DNA of 52,834 bases, taken from positions 1 to 52,834 of the forward strand of contig JBDIBB010000009.1 in the NCBI GenBank assembly GCA_039812685.1, read 5' to 3'. This DNA comes from JBDIBB01 sp039812685. GTDB taxonomy: Bacteria > Acidobacteriota > Vicinamibacteria > Vicinamibacterales > JAFNAJ01. Positions 33,654-41,783 of this stretch are shown piece by piece; position 1 is the first letter of the stretch, and every line of letters begins with the position of its first letter. Under the pieces are notes generated by a model. That model saw only the letters and a program-made list of their open reading frames with translations, did no database searches and was not told where the DNA came from. A program made the translations under genes and the position numbers.

Positions 33654-35045
33654 ATGTCGATTGACCGCCGCGTGTTGCCTCTCGTCCTGGTGCTCACGTG
33701 GGCCGCCGCGACGGCCCGCGCCGAGGTCCTCGTGCGCTGGGATCTCGACCAGGTGCCTGCGCGCGAGAGCCTGGGGATCATGACGCTGGTCGTGCCCGCC
33801 TCCAAGCCGGCTGTCGTCGAGCAGGCCATCGGCAAGGCCTTCCGGGTGCTGCTCGACGTCGACGCGGCGTCGTTGCCGCCGCCGGCCGCGCTTCCCGACG
33901 CGGTGATCGGGTTCGTGGTGCGCGGCGACGCGACCGCGCAGCAACTGGCCGAGTTGCGCGGGCGCCTGCGCGCGCCGGGGGCGCGCGTCCTGCACGTGGA
34001 GGACCGCGGACTCTGGCCTCACGTCCGGTTGAACTGGGTCTCGATGCAGAACAACGTCCTGCAGGTGACGAGCCGGACCGCCCAGCCCTGGGTCGAGAGC
34101 AACGCGGTGTTTGCGCGCGCCGCGGAATCCGCCGGCGGGGCGCCGCCCGTGCTGGCCTACGCCTGGGAGCCCATCACGCTGGCTGACGAGGACCAGGGGC
34201 CCGCCACGGAAGACTACCTCGTGGCCATCGCCGAAGCCGGCAGCTTCGGCGCCGATCTCGTGCTGCCGCTGCACGAGGGCTTCCAGAGGGACCTGATCCA
34301 CGGCAAGCCGGCCGCGCGCGCCCGGTGGCAGGAGATGCGCCGGTACCTCGAGTTCTACGGCTGGGATCTCCCGCGTCAGTACCGGCGGATCAGCAACATC
34401 GGCGTCATCACCGCCAGCCCCGCGGAATCCATCGAGGTGCTCAGGCTCCTGACCCGCCACAACCTGCCCTTCGAACTGCTGCCAGCCAGCGCCGTGCGCG
34501 GCGACCGCCTGAAGGCCTTCGCGATGGTCGTCGCGCTGGATCCGCTCGAGGCATCGGCCCTCGCGCCGCTGGCGGCCTTCGTGAGCGGCGGCGGCACCCT
34601 CGTGCTGAACGAGCCGGCCAGGCAGCCGCGATGGGACGGCGCGACGCGGGTGCTCGAGGACGAGCGCCACGTGATCGATCGGCTCGGCGACGGGCGCGTG
34701 GTGACGCTGCGCGAGCCGATCCTCAACCCGGACGAGTTCGCCAAGGACGTACGCGAGATGCTCGGCCCCGGGCGGCGGATCGTCGACGTGTGGAACGGCA
34801 TCACCGTCCTGATCGCGCCGTACGAGGATCCGGGCGACGGCACGGTCCTGGTGACGGCGCTCAACTACGCGCACGTGGAGCAGCCGGTCCAGGTGCGGGT
34901 CAGGGGCACGTTCGCCTACGGGTACTATGAGTCACCGGAATCGGCGCCCGCGCTGCTGCCGTTGCGCCACCGGGAGGGTGATACCGAGTTCGTGGTGCCG
35001 GCCCTGCGGGTCGGCGGGCGGGTGTTCCTCAGCGACAGGCGCTGA
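33654..35045 (+). CDS. Exported glycosidase-like protein (TIM-barrel-like plus GATase-like domains), copy 2
   Basis: 463 residues, signal peptide 1-23. It starts 6 bp after the ApbE-like stop. A barrel-like N-terminal half (PVLAYAWEPITLADEDQG, ADLVLPLHEGF) is followed by a GATase/beta-galactosidase-trimerisation-like segment (IGVITASPAESIEVLRLL, FVSGGGTLVLNEPA) and a C-terminal beta domain (TVLVTALNYAHVEQPVQV). The layout matches the longer protein at 2577-4244, though identity is low by eye. Catalytic acids cannot be assigned. It shares operon company (DUF362, ApbE) with that relative, suggesting the same function in two loci. Possible roles are a polysaccharide- or glycoside-acting enzyme, or a non-catalytic relative. 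Confidence 0.6.
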   Translation: MSIDRRVLPLVLVLTWAAATARAEVLVRWDLDQVPARESLGIMTLVVPASKPAVVEQAIGKAFRVLLDVDAASLPPPAALPDAVIGFVVRGDATAQQLAELRGRLRAPGARVLHVEDRGLWPHVRLNWVSMQNNVLQVTSRTAQPWVESNAVFARAAESAGGAPPVLAYAWEPITLADEDQGPATEDYLVAIAEAGSFGADLVLPLHEGFQRDLIHGKPAARARWQEMRRYLEFYGWDLPRQYRRISNIGVITASPAESIEVLRLLTRHNLPFELLPASAVRGDRLKAFAMVVALDPLEASALAPLAAFVSGGGTLVLNEPARQPRWDGATRVLEDERHVIDRLGDGRVVTLREPILNPDEFAKDVREMLGPGRRIVDVWNGITVLIAPYEDPGDGTVLVTALNYAHVEQPVQVRVRGTFAYGYYESPESAPALLPLRHREGDTEFVVPALRVGGRVFLSDRR

Positions 35046-35103
35046 GGAACACGCCATTCATGTCCCGGCCACGCGGGCCGGGAGCGCCAACGGCGGTTCG
35101 CAG

Positions 35104-36306
35104 ATGTCACGATCCACTCGATTCCTGTTTTCGCACGGCTTCGTCCTCTTCTGCCTCGTGGCCGTCGCGCCGGCCATCGGCGCCGGAGCGCCGGCCGCCG
35201 GCCGGCGCGTGGTGGCGCCGCCGGGCGCACCGGTCGCCGGTTCGTATTCGCCAGGCGTGCAGGCCGGCCATCGTCTGTTCCTGTCAGGACAGCTCGGGCG
35301 CGATCCCGGCAGCGGCAGCCTGCTGCCGGGCATCGAGGCGCAGACACGCCAGGCGATGGAGAACGTCGGCGCGATCCTGAAGGCGGCCGGCCTGGACTAC
35401 CGTCACCTGGTCAAGTGCCATGTCTACCTGGCCAGCATGGACGACTACGTCGGGATGAACCAGGCGTACGCGACGTTCTTCCAGGGACGCGTGCCGGCGC
35501 GCACCACGGTCGAGGCGGTGGGCCTGCCGCTGGGCGCCGCGGTGGAGATCGGCTGCATCGCGCACGACGACCTGTCGGCCATCTCGGTGGTGCAGCCCGC
35601 GGCGGGCGCGCTGCCGACACCGCTCGGCCCCTATTCGGCCGGCGTCTGGGCCGGTGACACGCTCTACCTGTCCGGCATGGGCGGCCAGTTTCCCGAGGGC
35701 CGGCGGCTGCCCGATCCGTTGCGCGAGCAGATGGCGCAGGCGCTCGCCAACGTCGCGACCACGCTGGCGGCCGCCGGGTTGCGCCCGGCCGATGTCGTGT
35801 CGGGCATCACCTATTTCACGGCGGCGGACTTCGCGGCCGAATCCGAGCCGGACTACGCGGCGAGGTTCGCGTCGCCACGCCCGCCGCGCGCGACGCTCGT
35901 GCTGCCGCGGTTGCCCGGCGCGATCAAGACCGAGGTCACCTTCGTCGCGGCGCGCCCGTCGGTCGTGCGGACACCCATCCGCGCGGGCGAGGATCCGGCC
36001 CTGCGAGGCCTGGTCGCCGGCGATCTGCTCTACACGCGCGCCGAAGACGCCGCCGAGGCCGGAGAGGGCGTCGAGGCGCAGGCGCGCGCCGCCTTCGCGA
36101 AGCTGCGCGACACCGTGCAGCGCGCCGGCCTGGCGTGGGCCAATGTCCTGCACGTGAACGTCTACCTCGCGGATCTCGCTGATTTCGCGGCCATGGATCG
36201 CGTGTTCCGCGAGACGTTCGGACAGGATCCGCCCGCCCGTACCACCGTGCAGGTCCACGCCGCCGAAGGCCGGCGTATCCTTCTGTCGGCGGTGGCGGTA
36301 AAGTAG
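35104..36306 (+). CDS. Exported triple-RidA fusion protein
   Basis: 400 residues with a signal peptide (1-30). Three RidA/YjgF folds follow in tandem: about 40-153, 165-284 and 286-400. Each shows the family pattern of a SxxV..G..L..SG opening, a helix with QxxxAxxN-type residues and a C-terminal Arg...Glu site. Site residues are Arg133/Glu148 in repeat 1 and Arg262/Glu277 in repeat 2. In repeat 3 Arg379 is kept but Leu393 replaces Glu. RidA enzymes are homotrimers with active sites at subunit interfaces, so this protein could fold as a single-chain pseudo-trimer with two full sites and one degenerate site. It lies directly before two SelA-like PLP enzyme genes. Predicted role: periplasmic hydrolysis of their enamine/imine products. 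Confidence 0.85.
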   Translation: MSRSTRFLFSHGFVLFCLVAVAPAIGAGAPAAGRRVVAPPGAPVAGSYSPGVQAGHRLFLSGQLGRDPGSGSLLPGIEAQTRQAMENVGAILKAAGLDYRHLVKCHVYLASMDDYVGMNQAYATFFQGRVPARTTVEAVGLPLGAAVEIGCIAHDDLSAISVVQPAAGALPTPLGPYSAGVWAGDTLYLSGMGGQFPEGRRLPDPLREQMAQALANVATTLAAAGLRPADVVSGITYFTAADFAAESEPDYAARFASPRPPRATLVLPRLPGAIKTEVTFVAARPSVVRTPIRAGEDPALRGLVAGDLLYTRAEDAAEAGEGVEAQARAAFAKLRDTVQRAGLAWANVLHVNVYLADLADFAAMDRVFRETFGQDPPARTTVQVHAAEGRRILLSAVAVK

Positions 36307-36387
36307 GCGCGACCGGCCTGTCGCCGACGGCCGGCGGCCACTTCCGTTCCGCAGTTCGGCTTCTCGCGAGATCGCGGGTCCCGGGTC

Positions 36388-36423
36388 GGCCTGCGGTGCG
36401 GGATTCCTTCCCGCAGGCAGGCC
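36388..36423. other. Imperfect hairpin between the triple-RidA and SelA-like genes
   Basis: GGCCTGCGGTGCGGGA (36388-36403) can pair with TCCCGCAGGCAGGCC (36409-36423) with one bulge/mismatch. It ends 24 bp before the next ATG. It may attenuate or process the message, or shield the Shine-Dalgarno. Confidence 0.4.
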
Positions 36424-36447
36424 GCACGCAGGCGGCCGCTAGGAGGC

Positions 36448-37659
36448 ATGATGTTCAGCCGGAGGCGTTTCCTCGAGAGTCTGTCCGCGTTGCCGGTCCT
36501 GGGAGGACTGGTCGGTCCCGGCGTCGCCCCGGCGGCGGGAGCACCGCCGGCGGGATCGGCCGGACGTGACTTCTTCGCCGAACTCGGCGTGCGTCCCTTC
36601 ATCAACGCGGCGGGCACCTATACGGTGATGACCGCGTCGCTGATGCTGCCCGAGGTGATGGAGGCGATCAATTACGCCTCGGGGCAGTTCGTGATGCTCG
36701 ACGACCTGCAGGACAAGGTGGGCGAGCGGATCGCGAGCCTGCTGCAGTGCGAGGCCGCGATGGTCACGGCCGGCGCCGCTTCGGCGTTGACGCTGGGCAC
36801 GGCTGGCGTGCTCACGGGCACCGACCGGCAGAAGGTCGACAGCCTGCCGCAGCTCACGAACATGAAGAGCGAGGTGATCATCCAGAAGGCGCATCGCTTC
36901 GGCTACGAGCGCGCGCTGCGCAACTGCGGTGTCCGGTTCATCGAGGTGGAGTCGGTCGAGGATCTCGAGCGCGCCGTCACATGGCACACCGCGCTGATGC
37001 TCTTCTACAACAACAACAACAAGGAAGGGCAGATTCCGGACGTCGAGTTCGCCCGGCTCGGCAAGAAGTACAAGGTCCCCACCTTCAACGACGCGGCCGC
37101 CGACGTGCCGCCGGTCGAGAACTTCTGGAAGTACACGAAGATGGGGTTCGACCTGGTCACTTTCTCCGGCGGCAAGGGCATCAGGGGGCCGCAGAGCGCC
37201 GGCCTGCTGCTCGGCCGAAGGGATCTCATCAAGGCCGCCCGCATGAACGCCTGGCCCAACGGCAACGCCATCGGCCGCGGCATGAAGGTGAACAAGGAGG
37301 AACTGCTCGGGATGCTCGTCGCCGTCGAGCAGTTCCTGAAGCAGGATCACGACGCCGCGCGCAGGGACTACGACGAGCGGGCCGAGGTGATCCGCCGGGC
37401 CGCGACGTCGGTGCCCGGCGTGCAGGCCGAGGTGTACGTGCCCGAGGTGGCCAACCACGTGCCGCACGTGCGCGTCACCTGGGACGCCGACAAGGTGGGC
37501 ATCACGCCGGAGAGGGCCGTCGACGCGCTGCGCGATGGCACGCCCTCGATTCGCATCATCCCGGGGCGCGAGTTCATCATCGGCGTCTGGATGATGCGGC
37601 CGGGCGAGGCGCAGGTCGTCGCCAACCGCCTGCGCGAGGTGCTCCAGAAGAAGGCGTAG
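36448..37659 (+). CDS. Tat-exported SelA-like PLP enzyme, core only (copy 3)
   Basis: 403 residues; AGGAGGC immediately precedes the ATG at 36448. The short Tat leader (SRRRFLESLSALPVLGG, 4-20) ends near 31. The PLP core contains INAAGTYTVMTAS, Asp215 (FNDAAAD) and Lys243 (FSGGK). It lacks the C-terminal beta domain found on the other three copies, and differs by an Asn-rich loop (YNNNNK, 187-192) and a substrate-loop CEAAMVTAGAASALT. It therefore looks like a second subfamily with a different substrate. Its gene is 92 bp upstream of copy 4 in the same operon, after the triple RidA. Predicted activity: PLP-dependent elimination or deamination in the periplasm. Confidence 0.85.
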   Translation: MMFSRRRFLESLSALPVLGGLVGPGVAPAAGAPPAGSAGRDFFAELGVRPFINAAGTYTVMTASLMLPEVMEAINYASGQFVMLDDLQDKVGERIASLLQCEAAMVTAGAASALTLGTAGVLTGTDRQKVDSLPQLTNMKSEVIIQKAHRFGYERALRNCGVRFIEVESVEDLERAVTWHTALMLFYNNNNKEGQIPDVEFARLGKKYKVPTFNDAAADVPPVENFWKYTKMGFDLVTFSGGKGIRGPQSAGLLLGRRDLIKAARMNAWPNGNAIGRGMKVNKEELLGMLVAVEQFLKQDHDAARRDYDERAEVIRRAATSVPGVQAEVYVPEVANHVPHVRVTWDADKVGITPERAVDALRDGTPSIRIIPGREFIIGVWMMRPGEAQVVANRLREVLQKKA

Positions 37660-37751
37660 GACCGCTCGACGTGCGCCGCGTGGCGCCCGGCCGCCGCCCG
37701 CCCGGTCCGGGGCCGGCCGCGGCCTGGCGTCCACGTGGCGAGGATCCGCCC

Positions 37752-39377
37752 ATGGGCTACCTGACGAGGATGGTGACGGGGCTGCGCGGCGACGCGTCGC
37801 GCCGCAGGCTGCTGAAGGGAGCAGGGGCGCTGGCGGCCGGCTGGCTGGTGCCATGGCCGGGCTTCGCCGCGCGAGTCATCGGCCAGTCGCGCTCCGGCAG
37901 CTCCTACCGGACGCTCGGCGTGCGGCCGCTCATCAACGCCCGGGGCACGGTCACCATCGTCGGCGCGAGCCGGGTGCTGCCCGAGGTGAAGGCGGCGATG
38001 GACGCGGCCACCCGCGACTACGTCCACATCGACGAACTGATGGAGCGCGTGGGCGCGCGCCTCGCCGAACTGACCGGCACGCCGTCGGGGATCGTCACCT
38101 CGGGCGCCTCCGCCGCGCTCACCGTGGCGGCCGCCGGCTGCATCACCGGCGGCGATCCTGACCGGATGGTCCAGTTGCCCGACCTGCGCGGGCTGCGAGA
38201 CGAGGCCATCGTGCCGCGATATTCGCGCACGGCCTACGACCATGCGGTGAAGGCCGTCGGCCTCAGGGTGATCGAGGTGGACAGCCGTGCCGATCTCGAG
38301 GCGGCCCTGGGGCCGCGGACCGCGCTGGTGATGGTGCTCGCCGGCAACCGGTCGGAGCAGGGGCCGCTCTCGCTGCGCGAGATCGCGTCGCTCGCCGCGC
38401 CGCATCGCGTGCCCGTCCTGGTGGATGCCGCCGCTGACGAGCTCGAGGTGCCGAATCCGTACCTCGCGCAGGGCGCCGACCTGGTGGTTTACAGCGGGGG
38501 CAAGTGCCTGCGCGGTCCGCAGTGCGCCGGCCTGCTGCTCGGCCGCAGGGATCTGGTGCAGGCCGCCTGGATCAACAGCGCACCCCACCATGGCTTCGGC
38601 CGCGGCTTCAAGGTGGGTCGCGAGGAGATCATGGGCATGCTCGCGGCGGTGGAGGCCTGGTTCACCCGCGATCACGGCGCCGAACAGCGGACGTGGACCG
38701 CGTGGCTCGAGCACATCGCCGGCCGGATCGCGGACGTTCCCGGCGTGCGCACCCGCATCGATCCGCCGCGGGGCCGCTCGAACCACACCCCGAGCCTCAG
38801 GGTCGAATGGGACACGGCGGTGATCCCCCTCACCGGCGACGAGGTCGAGACGCTGTTGTGGGATGGCGACCCGCGCGTGGCGGTCAGCGGCGCCGGTTCG
38901 TTCCTGCCGTTTCCACCGAACACCGCGCCCGACGTCACGGTCGTGCCCTACCAGTTGCAGGCCGGCGAGGAGCGCATCGTCGCCGATCGCCTGCGCGCGG
39001 TGCTGTCGGCGCCGCCGCGTCCCCGCGTGCGCGCCGGCGCGCCGGTCGCCGACATCAGCGGCCAGTGGGACGTCGACCTGCGCTTCTCCGCTGGCGCCGC
39101 CGTGCACACCTTCGCGATCGAGCAGAAGGGGAACGCGCTGATCGGAACGCACTACGGCAGCTTCGCGAGCCGCGACCTCGCCGGCACGCTGCACGGCGAG
39201 GATCTGCTGGTGCGGAGCTCCTGCACCGAGCAGGGCGTCAGACTCAACTTCACGTTCACCGGCACGGTGAGCGGCGACACCATGTCGGGCTCGGTGAGCA
39301 TGGGCGAATACGGCGTGGCCTCCTGGAAGGCCGCCCGCCGCGGCTATCGTCCGCCGGGCGCCGGCCGCGGAGCCTGA
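37752..39377 (+). CDS. Tat-exported SelA-like PLP enzyme with C-terminal beta domain (copy 4)
   Basis: 541 residues from the ATG at 37752 (GAGGA eight bases upstream); the open frame extends upstream but overlaps copy 3. The Tat leader is ASRRRLLKGAGALAAG (15-30). The PLP core has INARGTVTIVGAS, Asp225 (LVDAAAD) and Lys251 (YSGGK). The C-terminal beta domain (about 430-535) resembles copies 1 and 2: DISGQWDVDLRF, IEQKGNALIGTHYGSF, SGSVSMGEY. All catalytic residues appear intact. It is the last gene of the rightward operon, with only 31 bp separating it from a convergent RidA gene, so the fourth lyase is again adjacent to an exported RidA. Substrate unknown. Confidence 0.85.
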   Translation: MGYLTRMVTGLRGDASRRRLLKGAGALAAGWLVPWPGFAARVIGQSRSGSSYRTLGVRPLINARGTVTIVGASRVLPEVKAAMDAATRDYVHIDELMERVGARLAELTGTPSGIVTSGASAALTVAAAGCITGGDPDRMVQLPDLRGLRDEAIVPRYSRTAYDHAVKAVGLRVIEVDSRADLEAALGPRTALVMVLAGNRSEQGPLSLREIASLAAPHRVPVLVDAAADELEVPNPYLAQGADLVVYSGGKCLRGPQCAGLLLGRRDLVQAAWINSAPHHGFGRGFKVGREEIMGMLAAVEAWFTRDHGAEQRTWTAWLEHIAGRIADVPGVRTRIDPPRGRSNHTPSLRVEWDTAVIPLTGDEVETLLWDGDPRVAVSGAGSFLPFPPNTAPDVTVVPYQLQAGEERIVADRLRAVLSAPPRPRVRAGAPVADISGQWDVDLRFSAGAAVHTFAIEQKGNALIGTHYGSFASRDLAGTLHGEDLLVRSSCTEQGVRLNFTFTGTVSGDTMSGSVSMGEYGVASWKAARRGYRPPGAGRGA

Positions 39378-39408
39378 GCCCGCGCGCCGGCGGTGGTGGA
39401 CGGTCCGC

Positions 39409-39894
39409 TCAGAGGGCGGCGATGCAGTCGATCTCAACCAGCGACTGGCCGGGGATGCCGCCGTAGGCCGCAATCGTCGTGCGCACCGGCGGCTTGGCGC
39501 CGAACCGCCCGCGATACGCCTGGTTCATCCCTTCGAAGTCCCGGATGTCGTGCAGGTAGACGTTCACCTTCAGGACCTTCTCCATCGACGATCCGGCCTT
39601 CTTGAGCTCCGCCTCGAGCTGATCGAGCACCGACTTGGTGTGCACCACGATGTCGCCCGGGCCGTGCTCACCCTTGCCGGCGATGAACACGAGGCCGCCG
39701 TGCACCACGGCGGAGGAGAACAGCGGCGCCGGCGCGTCACTGGCCTGGGCCTCATCGGCGAGCCTCACGGTCTCGGCGGCCTCCGACGAACGGGCGCGGC
39801 TGGTGCCGAAGATGGCCGCCGCCGCGCCGGCGACCGAGGCAAACAGCGACTTGACGGCGGACCTGCGTGAGGTGGCGTGGTCGATCGGATTCAC
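39409..39894 (-). CDS. Tat-exported RidA/YjgF-family protein with canonical active site
   Basis: 161 residues from a GTG at 39894 (GGGAG nine bases upstream). The leader TSRRSAVKSLFASVAGAAAA (8-27) carries the twin-arginine motif. The RidA domain (about 52-161) is complete, with Arg138 (PPVRTTIAAYGG) and Glu154 (LVEIDCIA), the pair needed for enamine/imine deamination in RidA. It is thus the best candidate for an active periplasmic RidA, compared with the Gln variant at 22664-23200. It converges on SelA-like copy 4 and is divergent from cydDC. The intervening ~100 bp (39895-39998) must hold both promoters. Confidence 0.88.
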   Translation of the reverse strand: MNPIDHATSRRSAVKSLFASVAGAAAAIFGTSRARSSEAAETVRLADEAQASDAPAPLFSSAVVHGGLVFIAGKGEHGPGDIVVHTKSVLDQLEAELKKAGSSMEKVLKVNVYLHDIRDFEGMNQAYRGRFGAKPPVRTTIAAYGGIPGQSLVEIDCIAAL

Positions 39895-39944
39895 GGACGC
39901 ACTCCCTTCCTGGAGATGGTGAAGACCGGTTCAACGCCTCGGAG

Positions 39945-39950
39945 GATAAT
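39945..39950 (+). promoter_or_regulatory. Candidate -10 box for cydDC
   Basis: GATAAT in the short divergent intergenic region, ~50 bp before the proposed CydD start. No good -35 was found, so support is weak. Confidence 0.25.
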
Positions 39951-39998
39951 CGCGCCGCTTCCACTTCGGCAAGCTGAAACGGACACCGTCGGCGCCCG

Positions 39999-41783
39999 GT
40001 GGAACTGGCGCCGTGCTACAACAGCGACGTGGCGAACGCATGGCATCGCGTGTTCCAGGGAGTCGCCGGCGAGGCGCGCCGCGATCTCGCCCTGGCGATT
40101 GCCGCCGGCGTCGCGTCGACCGCGACGGTGATCGGACAGGCCTGGTGTCTGGCGGTCGTCGTCACCCGCGGGTTCATCCAGGGGGCGGACGTGGCCGGGG
40201 TGGCTGGCCCGCTGGTGACGCTGGCCGTGCTCGCGGCGGGCCGTGCCGTCTTCGTATGGCAGGCCGACGTGCTGGCGCAGCGGGCGGCGGCGCGCGCCAA
40301 GCTCGCCTTGCGGGACGAGGCGCTGGCGGCGCTGGCCGCGGCCGGGCCGATTGGCCTCGCGCGGGAGCGCACCGGCGAAATCGCGGGCACGCTGGCCAGC
40401 GGCCTCGACGCGCTCGACGCCTACGTGGCGCAGTACCTGCCACAGGTGCGTCTCGCGGCGGCTGCGCCGCTGCTCGTGCTCGCCGCGGTCCTGTGGACCG
40501 ACCCGTTGTCGGCGCTCGTGCTGGCGCTGACCGTTCCATTCATCCCGCTGTTCATGTTCCTCATCGGATCCGCCGCGCGGGAGCGCACGCGGCGGCAGTG
40601 GGTGACGCTCTCGCGCATGAGCGCCCGTCTGCTCGACGCCGTGCAGGGCCTGCCCACGCTCAAGGCCTTCGGCCGCGCCGGAGACGAGGCCCTGACCCTC
40701 GCGACGCGAGCCGAGCGGTTCCGCCTCATCACGATGGAGGTGCTGAAGCTCGCCTTCGTCTCCTCCCTCGTGCTGGAGACGCTTGCCACCATCAGCACGG
40801 CCATCGTGGCCGTCGAGGTGGGGTTGCGGCTGCTCTACGCGCGCCTGGCGCTCCAGGAGGCGCTCTTCGTCCTCGTGCTCGCGCCGGAGTTCTACCGGCC
40901 GCTGCGCGCGCTCGGCGCCGCCTACCACGCCGGCATGGCGGGGCGCGAGGCGCTGGCGCGCGCCTCCGCGATCATCGCCGGCGGCGGCCACGCCAGGACC
41001 GATGCGGGCCAGCGGGCGCCGGCCGTGCTGGCCGGCCGCGACGCGCCGCTGCCGGTGACCTTCGACGAGGTGAGCGTCACCTACGACGCCGACCGCCCGC
41101 CGGCCCTGCGCGGCGTCAGCTTCACGCTGCGTCCCGGGACCACCGTCGCGCTGGCCGGGCCCAGCGGCAGCGGCAAGACCACCTGCGCCAACGTGCTGCT
41201 CCGCTTCATCGAGCCCTCGTCGGGTTCCGTGCGCGTCGGCCGGCGGCCGCTTGCGGCCATCGCGCCGGCCGACTGGCGGCGGCACGTGGCCTGGGTGCCC
41301 CAGCGGCCGCACCTGTTCTTCGGCACCGTGCGCGACAACCTGTGCCTGGCCAGGCCCGATGCCACCGACGATCAGTTGTGGCGGGCGCTGGAGAGCGCCG
41401 CGGCCCGGAGCTTCGTCGAGGCGTTGCCGCGCGGGCTCGACACCGCGATCGGCGAGCGCGGCGCCCGGCTGTCCGGCGGGCAGGCGCAACGGCTGGCCCT
41501 CGCGCGCGCGTGGCTCGCCGACGCGCCGCTCGTCGTCCTCGACGAGCCCACGTCGCAGCTCGACCCCTGGACCGAGCCGGAGATCTCGGCCGCGATCGAC
41601 CGCCTGCGCGCGGGACGCACCGTGCTGCTGATCGCCCACCGCCTCAGCATGCTCCGCCGGGCCGACCGCGTGGTGGCGCTGGCCGATGGCCGCGTGGTGG
41701 CGGAGGGAACGCCCGCCGCCGTCCTGTCTGGCAGCTTGACGCACGGAGGCGCGGCCGGCGCGCCGGAGGCGGCGATCCCATGA
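39999..41783 (+). CDS. cydD: CydD subunit of the CydDC ABC exporter
   Basis: 594 residues from a GTG at 39999; a GTG at 40029 is an equally plausible start, and neither has a strong SD. Six membrane helices are expected in 30-310. The ATPase domain has Walker A GPSGSGKTT (387-395), signature LSGGQ and Walker B VVLDEPTSQLD. Sequence features such as the YLPQVRLAAAAPLLVL segment and VPFIPLFMFLIG are typical of CydD. CydDC exports cysteine/glutathione to the periplasm and has been proposed to move heme; it is needed for cytochrome bd assembly. cydAB is not in the window. The stop overlaps the cydC ATG by ATGA. Confidence 0.9.
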   Translation: MELAPCYNSDVANAWHRVFQGVAGEARRDLALAIAAGVASTATVIGQAWCLAVVVTRGFIQGADVAGVAGPLVTLAVLAAGRAVFVWQADVLAQRAAARAKLALRDEALAALAAAGPIGLARERTGEIAGTLASGLDALDAYVAQYLPQVRLAAAAPLLVLAAVLWTDPLSALVLALTVPFIPLFMFLIGSAARERTRRQWVTLSRMSARLLDAVQGLPTLKAFGRAGDEALTLATRAERFRLITMEVLKLAFVSSLVLETLATISTAIVAVEVGLRLLYARLALQEALFVLVLAPEFYRPLRALGAAYHAGMAGREALARASAIIAGGGHARTDAGQRAPAVLAGRDAPLPVTFDEVSVTYDADRPPALRGVSFTLRPGTTVALAGPSGSGKTTCANVLLRFIEPSSGSVRVGRRPLAAIAPADWRRHVAWVPQRPHLFFGTVRDNLCLARPDATDDQLWRALESAAARSFVEALPRGLDTAIGERGARLSGGQAQRLALARAWLADAPLVVLDEPTSQLDPWTEPEISAAIDRLRAGRTVLLIAHRLSMLRRADRVVALADGRVVAEGTPAAVLSGSLTHGGAAGAPEAAIP

